Below, piece after piece: positions 8,527-16,894 of a DNA stretch of 64,000 nucleotides; position 1 is the stretch's first letter; the number at the start of each line of letters is the position of its first letter. The notes beneath the pieces were generated by a model that worked only from the letters and a program-made list of their open reading frames with translations, made no database searches and was not told the origin of the DNA. The DNA comes from Mucilaginibacter gracilis (GTDB taxonomy: Bacteria > Bacteroidota > Bacteroidia > Sphingobacteriales > Sphingobacteriaceae). The stretch lies in contig NZ_RBKU01000001.1 of the NCBI RefSeq assembly GCF_003633615.1, positions 2,480,001 through 2,544,000 on the forward strand, given 5' to 3'. The position numbers and the translations under genes were made by a program.

Positions 8527-8904
8527 TTATTCTTTTTTAGCTATTTCATCAATTATTTTCCCCCTATGGCTCTTCCCCCACAAAGCCATTTCGTCAATGA
8601 TGGGTTTTAAACTATGGCCGTAGTTGGTCAACTCGTACTCAACCGTAATGGGTTTGGTGTTCATTACAGTGCGGGTTATTAAACCGTTTATCTCTAATTC
8701 CTGCAATTCTTTGGAAAGCATTTTGGTACCGATCCCAGCTAATAACCGCTGTAGTTCCATATACCGCTTTTTTCCGAATGAAGCTAAACAGGCGATGATC
8801 ATAACTTTCCATTTGCCGCTTAATATATCCTTTGTATCGTTGATCGCTCTTAATCGCTCCCAGCAATCTACCGATATACTTCCGTCAACCAACTTTGTTC
8901 CCAT
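8527..8904 (-). CDS. HxlR family transcriptional regulator
   Basis: About 125 residues from ATG 8904 (a possible ATG at 8919 adds five residues). The winged-helix HxlR signature is clear: LSGKWKVMIIACL, then KRYMELQRLLAGIGTKMLSKELQELEINGLI and TVEYELTNYG. A single Cys near the N-terminus (VDCWERL) is at the position used as a redox sensor in YodB/HypR-type members, which respond to quinones or aldehydes. It is divergent from the quinone oxidoreductase at 9010, with a 12-bp inverted repeat between them, so repression of that gene is very likely. Confidence 0.9.
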   Translation of the reverse strand: MGTKLVDGSISVDCWERLRAINDTKDILSGKWKVMIIACLASFGKKRYMELQRLLAGIGTKMLSKELQELEINGLITRTVMNTKPITVEYELTNYGHSLKPIIDEMALWGKSHRGKIIDEIAKKE

Positions 8905-8939
8905 ATTACAAAAATACAATACTTCCCCGAAGGATACTA

Positions 8940-8972
8940 CTTCCCTTTGGGAAAGTAATACCCAAAGGGAAG
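8940..8972. promoter_or_regulatory. Inverted-repeat operator between hxlR and qor genes
   Basis: CTTCCCTTTGGG (8940-8951) and CCCAAAGGGAAG (8961-8972) are perfect reverse complements separated by 9 bp. They lie immediately upstream of the TAGCTTTG -7 box (8983-8990) of the quinone reductase, where a bound HxlR dimer would block polymerase. Confidence 0.7.
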
Positions 8973-8982
8973 CCGATCATAG

Positions 8983-8990
8983 TAGCTTTG
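8983..8990 (+). promoter_or_regulatory. -7 promoter box TAGCTTTG
   Basis: This is an exact match to TAnnTTTG, 19 bp before the ATG at 9010 and 10 bp after the inverted repeat. It is the probable promoter of the quinone oxidoreductase gene. Confidence 0.6.
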
Positions 8991-9009
8991 CATCAATAAA
9001 TAAAATCAG

Positions 9010-9996
9010 ATGAACACAATAACAAGCGGCATTGTCCGCATTGAACAACCAGGAAAACCCGAAGTGCTCAGATATGAACAAACTGAAATTGAGCAACCTG
9101 GAGAAGGAGAAGTATTGATCTGCCAAAAAGCAATTGGTGTAAATTTTCTGGATATCTTCTTTCGTAATGGTACTTTCCCGATGCCTGCGTATCCGGCGTT
9201 AATAGGATTAGAAGCGGCAGGAATCGTTGAACAAATTGGCAACGGCGTCAAAGAATTTGCGGTCGGCGACCGGGTGGCTTACTACGGCTCAAATGGGGCT
9301 TACGCCGAAAAAAAAATCCTCCCTGCTAAAGAAACTTTTAAACTTCCGGACGATATATCATTTGAACAGGCGGCTTCAATCATGATAAAAGGCATGACTG
9401 CACACATGTTATTGAAACAAAGTCATGAATTGAAAGCTGGGGAAGTTGTGCTTATCCATGCTATGACCGGCGGTGTTGGATCTTTATTAAGTGAATGGGC
9501 CAGATCTATTGGCGCTATCGTAATCGGCACTGTAGGCAGCGCAGCTAAAAAAGATCTTGCCTTAAAGCGAGGTTTTGAGCACGTTGTTGATCTGTCGGCC
9601 GAGAACTTTGATGAAAGGGTAAGGCAAATTACCGATGATAAGGGTATCGATGTATTTTACGATAGTATCGGCGTTGCTACATTTCAAAAGTCGCTTGAGT
9701 TGGTTAAACCTGGTGGAAGTGCAGTGCTGTACGGCTGGGCATCCGGTATGCCGGAAATTAATACTGCGTTTATCGAGCAAAGAAAAATACACTTTGTACA
9801 GGCTATATTAAATAATTATCCGGCTTACCAGGATAAGTCAGGAAAGGCATTGCCCGAGATATTCTCCTTAGTGCGAAACGGAGTATTCCAATTAGAAAAG
9901 CCACTAATATATCCTTTGCCAAATGCTAACCAGGCACATGCTGATCTGGAAGGACGTAAAACTACAGGTAGTATTATTTTGGTGCCAGAAATTTAA
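9010..9996 (+). CDS. Quinone oxidoreductase (zinc-independent MDR family)
   Basis: A 328-residue medium-chain reductase. It has the GroES-like N-terminal domain (VNFLDIFFRNGTFPMPAYPALIGLEAAGIVEQIG), the nucleotide-binding segment MTGGVGSLLSEWARSIGAIVIGTVGS (about 155-180), and no zinc-binding Cys cluster, as in QorA. The family reduces quinones by one electron with NADPH and protects against electrophiles. It is divergently arranged with an HxlR regulator that shares a palindromic operator region, consistent with quinone- or aldehyde-inducible expression. A terminator follows at 10104. Confidence 0.9.
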   Translation: MNTITSGIVRIEQPGKPEVLRYEQTEIEQPGEGEVLICQKAIGVNFLDIFFRNGTFPMPAYPALIGLEAAGIVEQIGNGVKEFAVGDRVAYYGSNGAYAEKKILPAKETFKLPDDISFEQAASIMIKGMTAHMLLKQSHELKAGEVVLIHAMTGGVGSLLSEWARSIGAIVIGTVGSAAKKDLALKRGFEHVVDLSAENFDERVRQITDDKGIDVFYDSIGVATFQKSLELVKPGGSAVLYGWASGMPEINTAFIEQRKIHFVQAILNNYPAYQDKSGKALPEIFSLVRNGVFQLEKPLIYPLPNANQAHADLEGRKTTGSIILVPEI

Positions 9997-10103
9997 AAAT
10001 ACCATTAAGAACATTATACGCCATATTGACCTCAAATCAATTTCTTCGATAATTTATGAATTTTGCAATATTGACTCTACAATGTTGTAAGAGATGTAAT
10101 CAT

Positions 10104-10142
10104 AAAAAATGCCATCAATTTTTCAAGTGATGGCATTTTTTA
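10104..10142. terminator. Bidirectional terminator hairpin
   Basis: aaaaaatgccatca pairs with tgatggcatttttt (stem 13-14 bp, 10-nt loop), with an A-tract on one side and a T-tract on the other, about 110 bp after the quinone reductase stop. Confidence 0.85.
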
Positions 10143-10256
10143 ATTAAACTGGGCTCGAACCAATGAATTGATTATGTGCTAAAGAAGCCAAACTCTTTAA
10201 GTCTGCCACAAAGTAGTTCGAGAAACACCCAGTTGGATGCCATGAAGTATTATGGA

Positions 10257-10390
10257 AGCCGCTACGATTTGCGGCTCCCTCGCCCGGTTAAGCGCACCGC
10301 TTAACCGAAAATCTTACAAGTGTCCACACCCGCGAAAAGAGCCTCTGCTAATAGACTCAAAAAGCCTCCAACTTTCGCTGGAGGCTTTTG
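10257..10390. other. Intergenic string of three hairpins
   Basis: There are three successive inverted repeats. AGCCGC/GCGGCT is at 10257-10276. A perfect 10-bp stem CGGTTAAGCG/CGCTTAACCG with a 3-nt loop is at 10285-10307. GCCTCCA/TGGAGGC at 10364-10385 is followed by TTTTG and looks like an intrinsic terminator. No reading frame fits the stretch. It could be the remnant of a structured RNA or a repeat element; only the last hairpin has a clear role. Confidence 0.5.
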
Positions 10391-10451
10391 TAGCCCAGTA
10401 ATAAGTGTTTGACTGGAGGCATTTGAAATCGGCATTTATAATAATAATCTT

Positions 10452-11315
10452 TTACACCAACAAGTCTTCCATCCCGAATGCCGTCAATACTTTTTCGAAT
10501 TCAACTTTAACGGCATCATTGGCCCTTTTAGTGATATCTCCTGTTGAAGAATCAACAACTGTCCTTAATGGCCGCTGACCTTTTGGTAAATTGATCAGGT
10601 TTACTATCGCGTCCGCAACTTCCTGCGGATCTGGCTTTGCTGTTTCAAACATTTGTCCGATGGCGGCGAACATTTTATTGGGAATATCAGCGATTGCTTG
10701 ATATTCGCCAGCAACTGATGCATCAGAACCAACCTGCATCTTTTGGGACATTTCCGTAGGGAAAGCTCCTGGCTGAATGATGGCTACATCAACCCCTAAA
10801 GGTCTTAATTCATAATGCAACCCTTCGCTTAAACCTTCTAAAGCAAACTTTGAAGCACTGTATACCACAGAAAAAGGCGCGGAAAATCTGCCATATCCGC
10901 TTGAAACGTTAATAATTAAGCCCTCTGATTGTTTGCGCATAAATGGTAATACTAACTTTACCAATCTCCATGGTGCAAAGACATTGATATCAAACATCCG
11001 TTGCACATCATCAGTGGTAGAACTTTCGGCTACACCGAACATCGCGGCACCGGCATTGTTTACCAAAACGTCAATCGTTCCTTCTTTTGCGATGATCGTA
11101 TCAATAGCTTTTTTTACACTTGTTTCGTCAGTTAGTGACACATCCAGAACAGTAACATTTTCTATCTGAGCCAGGGCTTTTGCTTTGTCGGCATTTTTAC
11201 CTTCGGTATCTCTCATGGTAGCATACACTTTATGCCCCAAAGCCGCAACGGATTTGGCGGCAAGCCATCCGAAACCGCTATTCGTTCCTGTAATTAAAAC
11301 AACTTTTTTGCTCAT
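10452..11315 (-). CDS. Short-chain dehydrogenase
   Basis: A 287-residue classical SDR with TGTNSGFGWLAA at the N-terminus, DVSLTDETSV, NNAGAAMFG, and YSASKFALEGLSEGLHYEL (YxxxK). The C-terminal extension is like those of oxidoreductases acting on larger or hydrophobic substrates. The TATMRD segment after strand 2 is typical of NADP-dependent retinol-dehydrogenase-like SDRs. A Crp/Fnr gene lies immediately upstream in the same direction, and copies of TTTACCATTTGGTAAA precede both genes, so this enzyme is almost certainly in that regulator's regulon. Confidence 0.9.
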   Translation of the reverse strand: MSKKVVLITGTNSGFGWLAAKSVAALGHKVYATMRDTEGKNADKAKALAQIENVTVLDVSLTDETSVKKAIDTIIAKEGTIDVLVNNAGAAMFGVAESSTTDDVQRMFDINVFAPWRLVKLVLPFMRKQSEGLIINVSSGYGRFSAPFSVVYSASKFALEGLSEGLHYELRPLGVDVAIIQPGAFPTEMSQKMQVGSDASVAGEYQAIADIPNKMFAAIGQMFETAKPDPQEVADAIVNLINLPKGQRPLRTVVDSSTGDITKRANDAVKVEFEKVLTAFGMEDLLV

Positions 11316-11369
11316 TTTTTTGTTATTTAAAATAATGATGCAAAGGTTGGTATCTAAAAATTGGAACCA

Positions 11370-11385
11370 TTTACCATTTGGTAAA
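11370..11385. promoter_or_regulatory. Crp/Fnr-type operator TTTACCATTTGGTAAA (copy 1)
   Basis: A perfect inverted repeat (6-bp arms, 4-bp centre) lies 55 bp upstream of the SDR start codon. The same 16-mer recurs at 11997-12012 upstream of the Crp/Fnr gene. Confidence 0.75.
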
Positions 11386-11393
11386 AAGCAATT

Positions 11394-11963
11394 TCAACGG
11401 ATATTTTTTCTTATCCTGCTCAATGACTGTTGGGTGATCCCGAGGTAAGAGGCGATATGAGAAAGAGGAATACGATTGACAAGGCCGGGGAATTGTTCAA
11501 TAAAAGATAAATAACGGGTGGTCGCATCTTCTGAAACTAATGGGCTCCTTCTTTCAATTGTTTTTAACAAACAATTTTTTTCTATCAGACCTTTTATAGC
11601 TTCCCAGCCAACTATTGTATTTCCGATCTCGTCCCAATCTTTCTTTGAAAAAACAAGCAATTTACAATCGGTAACAGCCTGTATATATTCAGAAGCTACC
11701 ACTTGCGCCTCAAACTTTTGCTGGTCCGAAACAAAATGATTTTCTTCACTGAATGAATAAGTGATCTCTTCGCCTTTATTGTTGTAATAGCAGAAACGAA
11801 TCACCCCTTCCAGAAGAAATCCAACCTGCCGGGGGATCTTTCCGGCTTCTGAAAAATATTCATCTTTATGAAGTTCCAGCGTTTTTGCTTTGCTCATCAG
11901 GAAATCAGTTTGCTGCTTATTCAGATTGCCAAACTTCAATATATAATTGATGAACTCTTCCAT
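11394..11963 (-). CDS. Crp/Fnr family transcriptional regulator
   Basis: A 189-residue protein with a cNMP-binding-like N-terminal domain (LELHKDEYFSEAGKIPRQVGFLLEGVIRFCYYNNKGEEITYSF). It ends in the short HTH IASYLGITQQSLSRIRKN. The start ATG at 11963 is supported by the operator located 34-49 bp upstream. The SDR gene follows after 78 bp. Identical palindromes before this gene and before the SDR point to autoregulation plus control of the SDR. Confidence 0.9.
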   Translation of the reverse strand: MEEFINYILKFGNLNKQQTDFLMSKAKTLELHKDEYFSEAGKIPRQVGFLLEGVIRFCYYNNKGEEITYSFSEENHFVSDQQKFEAQVVASEYIQAVTDCKLLVFSKKDWDEIGNTIVGWEAIKGLIEKNCLLKTIERRSPLVSEDATTRYLSFIEQFPGLVNRIPLSHIASYLGITQQSLSRIRKNIR

Positions 11964-11992
11964 AAGTTAAATATCGAATTTATTGCGGGCAG

Positions 11993-12016
11993 TTTATTTA
12001 CCATTTGGTAAATAAA
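11993..12016. promoter_or_regulatory. Crp/Fnr-type operator (copy 2, extended palindrome)
   Basis: The core TTTACCATTTGGTAAA at 11997-12012 is extended to 10-bp arms (11993-12002 with 12007-12016). It sits just upstream of the Crp/Fnr gene start at 11963. Confidence 0.75.
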
Positions 12017-12314
12017 TACATCGGTCAGTTAACCCACCTTTGCTCCTCAGATTGGGTAGAATTCCACCTTTTTTACCGGAAATTTAAATGCCATTTATGG
12101 CCCGAATGCTGACTTTGTAACGATGAAGCGATGAAAAAGCAAAGAGTGATTCACATTTAAGAGTTTTTTGATGCAAATCTATAAATACTACTTAACATTT
12201 ACTGCAAGGGCCTTTCAGCGCATTCAGGTCATTGCTAAAGACGGCTATCGTTTTCTACCACGTACGCCTTTATCTCAGTTTGTGATTCACCATGCCCATT
12301 ATGCTTAACGGCAT

Positions 12315-12363
12315 TATAAGGGCGCTTCCGCGCATGTTTAGTCAATAGCGAAGCGCCCTTATA
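12315..12363. terminator. Strong hairpin, probable terminator
   Basis: A perfect 14-bp stem (12315-12328 with 12350-12363) and a 21-nt loop lie 45 bp beyond the end of the leftward MFS unit, whose last gene stops at 12408. The T-tract is weak, so it may be a stabilising hairpin instead. The rest of 12017-12407 holds no gene I can support. Confidence 0.55.
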
Positions 12364-12407
12364 TATTCTACGTTCTTTTTTATTGCAGAATGAAGTGGTT
12401 TCGAAAA

Positions 12408-12716
12408 CTACGCTTTGTCTTTATGTACAAAGTTCATAGCGCTCATAATGCTAATACAGATAAAGCCAATAAAGAAGATGAGGACAGATAAATTATCATC
12501 GGTAGATACTTTACCGAACCTGAGAAGCAGAAAACCTGCTGCTAAATTGAACAGGGCCCATAGCACATTCACAATCGGGGCGGACAGTCCTCTGCCAGGA
12601 GGCTTGGAAAATGGTGTGGGAAAAGGATCGCCGCAGACGCCTTTAACAAAATGTGGAACACAGTTGGACAGGAACATCCCTGCCAAAAAACCGCTGAAAT
12701 AATGATACCAGTGCAT
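12408..12716 (-). CDS. Small membrane protein of unknown function
   Basis: A 102-residue protein with three probable membrane segments (about residues 5-20, 45-64 and 74-95) and a conserved-looking GLSAPIVNVLWALFNLAAGFLLL stretch. I do not recognise a named family with certainty. It lies 11 bp after the MFS gene in the same direction and is the last gene of the TetR-MFS unit, suggesting an accessory role in the same transport or stress function. Confidence 0.7.
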   Translation of the reverse strand: MHWYHYFSGFLAGMFLSNCVPHFVKGVCGDPFPTPFSKPPGRGLSAPIVNVLWALFNLAAGFLLLRFGKVSTDDNLSVLIFFIGFICISIMSAMNFVHKDKA

Positions 12717-12727
12717 ACTAAATTAGT

Positions 12728-13990
12728 TTAATTATTAAAATTTGATTGATTTTTGCCTTTTAATTTCCGCCGGCCGCTTGTTAAAAACCCGGAAAAGCAA
12801 GCCGCAATAATCAGGGTTATTATACCTTCGCAAAGGATAGTCGTTGGTGTTCCTATTTTTTGGGATAAGATCCCGATCAGCAAGCTGCCTAACGGCAGCA
12901 TACCGAAATATGCCATGGCGGCAAAGCCCATTACACGCCCCCTCATTTCTTTAGCTGAATACAGCTGAATAAGGGTCATACTGATCGTGGTTTGCGACAT
13001 CATGCCGAAACCGGACATTGCGAAAAATACCATGGCCAATGGGAAACTGACCATGTGTGAGAAAGCCAGCAGACTTATCCCGAAAATGATCGTGTTTACC
13101 AATAAGATAAATTGAAGGTCCGCGTCCTTTTTTAAAGCTGCCAGAAAGATCGATCCTGCAATGGCGCCAACGCCGATAAAACTGTTGATGTAACCAAAAG
13201 TTGCAGCATTGCCTTTAAAGATCTCCTTCGCGAATACAGGGATTAGTGTATTGTAGGGCAGCACCAGTAAACTGGTAAAACAAAGCATCAAAAGGATCAT
13301 AGTGATCGAGGGCGTTTTTTTCAGGTAATTTAAACCCTCGCTCAGTTCAGTTTTCATCTTTTGTTCTACTGGTGGCGGCACATAAGCCGGTAGATGGATC
13401 AGGAGCAGGGATATGGTCACCGCTACAAAACTGAGCGCGTTCAGCAGAAAACACACGCCTGCACCGAATTTCACCAGAACCAAACCCGAAATCGCGGGTC
13501 CTATAAGGCGCGCCAGGTTGGCCATTGAGGACTGCAGCGCCAGCGCGTTGGGCAGATCTGCCTCATCTGTAATCATATCATGGATCAGTGGTTGCCTCGC
13601 CGGTACATCAAAGGCATTGATCACGCCAAGAACGCCGCTCAGTAACAATATTTCCCAAACGGTATAATGACGGGTAAACACTAATAAGGCCAGCAACGCC
13701 GCCTGTATCATTGAGGCAATCTGAGTGGCCATCAATACCCGGAACCGGCTGTAACGGTCAGCAACAATCCCGCCCAGAAGGGAAAAAATAAAAGATGGGA
13801 ACTGTGATACAAATATGGTGAGGCCCAGCATGAAGGCCGAATGGGTCATGGTATAAACCACCCAGCTTACGCCGGTACGCTGCATCCAGCTGCCGATCTG
13901 CGAAACCGACTGCCCGCTGAAAAATAAGCTATAGTTGCGGTTACGGAATGCCCGGAAAACATTGGTTATTTTTTTTGTATTTAAGTTCAT
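12728..13990 (-). CDS. MFS transporter (EntS/DHA3-like exporter)
   Basis: A 420-residue, twelve-helix major facilitator protein. It starts NVFRAFRNRNYSLFFSGQSVSQIGSWMQRTGVSWVVY, the diagnostic N-terminus of the MFS_3/EntS-type drug and siderophore exporters. The motif GGIVADRYSRFRVLMATQ after helix 2 is motif A. A TetR repressor is encoded 67 bp upstream in the same orientation, so the pump is probably inducible by its substrate, which cannot be deduced. Confidence 0.9.
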   Translation of the reverse strand: MNLNTKKITNVFRAFRNRNYSLFFSGQSVSQIGSWMQRTGVSWVVYTMTHSAFMLGLTIFVSQFPSFIFSLLGGIVADRYSRFRVLMATQIASMIQAALLALLVFTRHYTVWEILLLSGVLGVINAFDVPARQPLIHDMITDEADLPNALALQSSMANLARLIGPAISGLVLVKFGAGVCFLLNALSFVAVTISLLLIHLPAYVPPPVEQKMKTELSEGLNYLKKTPSITMILLMLCFTSLLVLPYNTLIPVFAKEIFKGNAATFGYINSFIGVGAIAGSIFLAALKKDADLQFILLVNTIIFGISLLAFSHMVSFPLAMVFFAMSGFGMMSQTTISMTLIQLYSAKEMRGRVMGFAAMAYFGMLPLGSLLIGILSQKIGTPTTILCEGIITLIIAACFSGFLTSGRRKLKGKNQSNFNN

Positions 13991-14057
13991 AAGCTTATCA
14001 GCATATTGTGCCTAAATGTTTAAACCGGCGCAAATTTTTTTATTTATTATATAGTTT

Positions 14058-14669
14058 TTATTTTTTCAATCCATGAATAAGGGAATGAACAAGGAAATTT
14101 ACCGAGGATTCCATGTTGCCAAATTCGTTTTTGATCACCATTTCGCGCTTCATGCCATGCAGGCTGCTTAAAATAACAAATATGAAGTCCTCTTTCTCTT
14201 TTTGCCCCAACTCCATTAACTCTCCGCGCCCGATACCTTCCGTAATGATCTGGCGGAGCAAGGTGCTTTCCTGTAACCGGACCTGTTGATAGACCGCGAA
14301 CCTGGTTTTTTGAAATCCTGAAAGTTCACCGGCATTCATGCCTTCATCCAGGGCATTAAAGAATCCTCTTTTTTCAAGGATAGCGCGCAGGTCTGTCAGG
14401 AAAAATGCTTTAATCTTTTCTTCTGAGGTTTTTACCTCGCTGATCGCGGTAGCAATCAGCTTTACCAGTTCCCGGATCTCGGCCGCTATAACTGCATCTA
14501 AGATCTCTTCTTTGGTCTTATAATAATAATACAACGAACTTCTGGCCTTCCCAATAGCTTTGGCGATGTCGTCAATGGTTACCCTGCGAAAGCCGTGAAG
14601 CTCAAATAACTGCTTCGCTGCCTTAACCAGTTGCTCCTGAATTTCTTCGTCTTTAATAATATTTGACAT
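14058..14669 (-). CDS. TetR family transcriptional regulator
   Basis: A 203-residue protein with the TetR N-terminal HTH (EQLVKAAKQLFELHGFRRVTIDDIAKAIGKARSSLYYYYKTKEEIL, about 8-53) and a helical effector domain. It leads the unit TetR-MFS-small membrane protein. An inverted repeat GTACG-N11-CGTAC at 14681-14701 just upstream is a candidate operator for autoregulation. Confidence 0.9.
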   Translation of the reverse strand: MSNIIKDEEIQEQLVKAAKQLFELHGFRRVTIDDIAKAIGKARSSLYYYYKTKEEILDAVIAAEIRELVKLIATAISEVKTSEEKIKAFFLTDLRAILEKRGFFNALDEGMNAGELSGFQKTRFAVYQQVRLQESTLLRQIITEGIGRGELMELGQKEKEDFIFVILSSLHGMKREMVIKNEFGNMESSVNFLVHSLIHGLKK

Positions 14670-14680
14670 ATTTTGTAATT

Positions 14681-14701
14681 GTACGAAACAAATTTACGTA
14701 C
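14681..14701. promoter_or_regulatory. Candidate TetR operator GTACG-N11-CGTAC
   Basis: A 5-bp inverted repeat starts 12 bp upstream of the TetR start codon at 14669. It is short, so confidence is limited. Confidence 0.4.
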
Positions 14702-14917
14702 CTTTGAGCATATAAGCAAATAATGTCGAAAAGCTTATCCTATAAATTTCTCACGGTCGCCGCTTATTACATTTTGATGACTACCGGGAGTAATTCTGCT
14801 CTGAAATTGGGACCCTGACAGGTTTAAAATTCATGATGCTGATTAGTGCTTTTACAAGCCGATTTGGCCAGTTAAAAACGCTTTACGATTTAATTGCAGG
14901 TTTAATTAGATTAATAT

Positions 14918-15940
14918 ATGCTCAGAGCTTATCAGTTCAAATGGTATTTTATAGTAACCGGCATTTTAGCTATGGTTGGGCTGTTGAGTACATTGCTTCG
15001 CCACAATAATACTGTGGAAATCAAATGGTGGGAATACCCGGAATATGTCCTGCAAATATCCTTGTCCTTATTAATTTGCTGGTTGATCCACGGCTTTTTC
15101 TTACTGCACAAATTGCCCTGGCTAAATAATTATGCAAAGCATTTTCTGAGTAATCTTTTAGCTACCATTTCTGCGATTATTCTGACTGGTGTTCTATATG
15201 CTTGTTTACCCAGAACTACACTCTTTGAAAATGGCGTCGGTTTTAAAACCTTTTCGGACTTTTTGGTACATTTCCTGGGCGCATTTTTAGCGAGCATTAT
15301 TTCCTATGTTGTTTTTTACAGCATACATACCAACAATGCTTTACAGAATTCTAAACTCGAAAACGAGATTCTCGCACGAGCCCATCTCCGGGCGCAGCTT
15401 CTATCATTACAGCAGCAGATCAGCCCGCATTTTTTGTTTAATTCATTAAGCACCCTAAAAACGATTGCTCCCGACCAGGCGACCAAGAATTACATCGTTC
15501 AGCTGGCGGCTGTATACCGTTACGTGCTAAATTTTAATGAACATTATCTTACGCCCCTGAAAGATGAATTGGTTTTTATCAAATCATATCTCTATATCAT
15601 GGATCAGCGGTTTGAAGAAACGCTGCAGGTTACTATCGACGTACCGGAGGAAGATCTTAGGCTGCTGATCCCGCCGCTTTCCCTGCAGTTGTTATTGGAA
15701 AATGCGATCAAACACAACATCATCTCTCCTGATCAGCCCTTGCACATCACAATAAGGACCGACCGTTCGCCGGCCCTCATTGTGACCAATAATTTGCAGC
15801 TGAAGAAAACGCCGGAGGAAGGGACAGGTACCGGCCTCAAAAATATTTACGACCGGTATAAATTATTAATTGACCGTCCGATGAAGATCAGTGACGATGC
15901 CGGATATTTCGAAGTTACTTTACCATTATTAAAGCCATGA
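14918..15940 (+). CDS. LytS/YehU-type sensor histidine kinase
   Basis: A 340-residue kinase with four probable membrane helices in the first 145 residues and no extracytoplasmic sensor domain. The His_kinase domain follows: the phosphoacceptor is in QQISPHFLFNSLSTLKTI (about 170). The ATP-binding region has the N-box LLENAIKHNI and the glycine-rich GTGTGLKNIYDRYKLL near the end. This is the short kinase type that pairs with LytTR response regulators. It overlaps the regulator gene by 4 bp (ATGA), so translation is coupled. The efflux operon lies directly downstream. Confidence 0.92.
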   Translation: MLRAYQFKWYFIVTGILAMVGLLSTLLRHNNTVEIKWWEYPEYVLQISLSLLICWLIHGFFLLHKLPWLNNYAKHFLSNLLATISAIILTGVLYACLPRTTLFENGVGFKTFSDFLVHFLGAFLASIISYVVFYSIHTNNALQNSKLENEILARAHLRAQLLSLQQQISPHFLFNSLSTLKTIAPDQATKNYIVQLAAVYRYVLNFNEHYLTPLKDELVFIKSYLYIMDQRFEETLQVTIDVPEEDLRLLIPPLSLQLLLENAIKHNIISPDQPLHITIRTDRSPALIVTNNLQLKKTPEEGTGTGLKNIYDRYKLLIDRPMKISDDAGYFEVTLPLLKP

Positions 15941-16698
15941 GAGTTGTAATAATCGAAGATGAAAAGAAAACTGCGACAGAGTTGGTTGGCATGCTGCGCC
16001 AGTTGGACAGTGAAATTAATGTGGAAGCCATCCTTCCTTCGGTGTCCTCATCAATCAAATGGTTAAATGAAAATATATCGCCTGAGCTGATCTTTTCCGA
16101 CATTCAGCTTGGAGATGGATTAAGCTTTGAAATCTTTAAGGAGATCACTATCGAGGCCCCCGTTATTTTTTGTACAGCATTCAATGAATATGCCATCAGG
16201 GCGTTCGAATCAAACGGTATAGATTATTTGTTGAAACCCCTTGAGGAAGAAATGCTGCATAGAAGCATGGAAAAGTATTTGCGGTTTAAATCCCATCTGT
16301 TAAATCACAATCAATACACCAATAACCTGCGGAGGGTAGTGGCAGAAATGACCACCGGTTACAAACAGAACATCCTGGTTAATTACCGGGAAAAGATCAT
16401 CCCTTTACGTATAACCGACATTCAGTTCGTTTACGCTGCTTTTGGCTCAGTTTACCTCCACGATTTAAATGCCAATAGTTATCCGGTGCCCTATACTATT
16501 GAGCTATTGGAGTCTATGTTCAATCCCCGCCAATTCTTCAGGGCAAACAGGCAGTTTATCATCAACCGCGATTCGATCAAGAATATTGAGCATTATTTTA
16601 ACCGTAAACTCTATGTGATTATGCATACGGAGACGCCGGAAAAGGTTATCATCAGCAGAATCAAGGCCCAGCTTTTTTTTAAATGGATGGAAGAATAG
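15937..16698 (+). CDS. LytTR family response regulator
   Basis: A 253-residue protein with a receiver domain (IIEDEKKTA; phosphoacceptor Asp in FSDIQLGDG near residue 53; T in FCTAFN; K in LLKPLEEE). The C-terminal LytTR DNA-binding domain (about 150-250) has YREKIIPLRITDIQFVYAAFGSVYLH and FFRANRQFIINRDSIKNI. The family binds pairs of roughly 9-bp direct repeats spaced about two helical turns apart. Exactly such a pair (ACTTCATT, 21-bp period) lies between this gene and the TolC gene, which makes the efflux operon its probable target. Confidence 0.93.
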   Translation: MRVVIIEDEKKTATELVGMLRQLDSEINVEAILPSVSSSIKWLNENISPELIFSDIQLGDGLSFEIFKEITIEAPVIFCTAFNEYAIRAFESNGIDYLLKPLEEEMLHRSMEKYLRFKSHLLNHNQYTNNLRRVVAEMTTGYKQNILVNYREKIIPLRITDIQFVYAAFGSVYLHDLNANSYPVPYTIELLESMFNPRQFFRANRQFIINRDSIKNIEHYFNRKLYVIMHTETPEKVIISRIKAQLFFKWMEE

Positions 16699-16751
16699 AC
16701 TCCAGGTAAGATTTGCTTCGACACATTTCTTGAAAAAAAACCAATTTTCTG

Positions 16752-16831
16752 ATGAAGTGATCACTTCATTGTTCTTTTTGGCTACTTCATTTTAAAATAC
16801 CCCCGTTTAAAGCATTGCCCGGGTAGTTTTG
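16752..16831 (+). promoter_or_regulatory. LytTR-type direct repeats and promoter of the efflux operon
   Basis: ACTTCATT occurs at 16763-16770 and 16784-16791, a period of 21 bp. The first copy is also half of a perfect 18-bp palindrome (16752-16769). A -7 box TAGTTTTG (16824-16831) follows about 33 bp later, and the TolC start codon is at 16895. The spacing suits an activator bound at and just upstream of the -33 region. Confidence 0.55.
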
Positions 16832-16894
16832 CTGCAACAAATCAATTACCACGCCTCCGATGAGGCATAAATGGTAAAATGAATTTAATGCAGC

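Noticed and set aside
8624..9013. Plus-strand open frame opposite the HxlR gene
   Set aside because: It is antisense to a clear HxlR protein and has no family pattern or start signal.
10111..10390. CRISPR array or tRNA cluster
   Set aside because: The region contains hairpins of different sequence, with no repeated unit and no cloverleaf.
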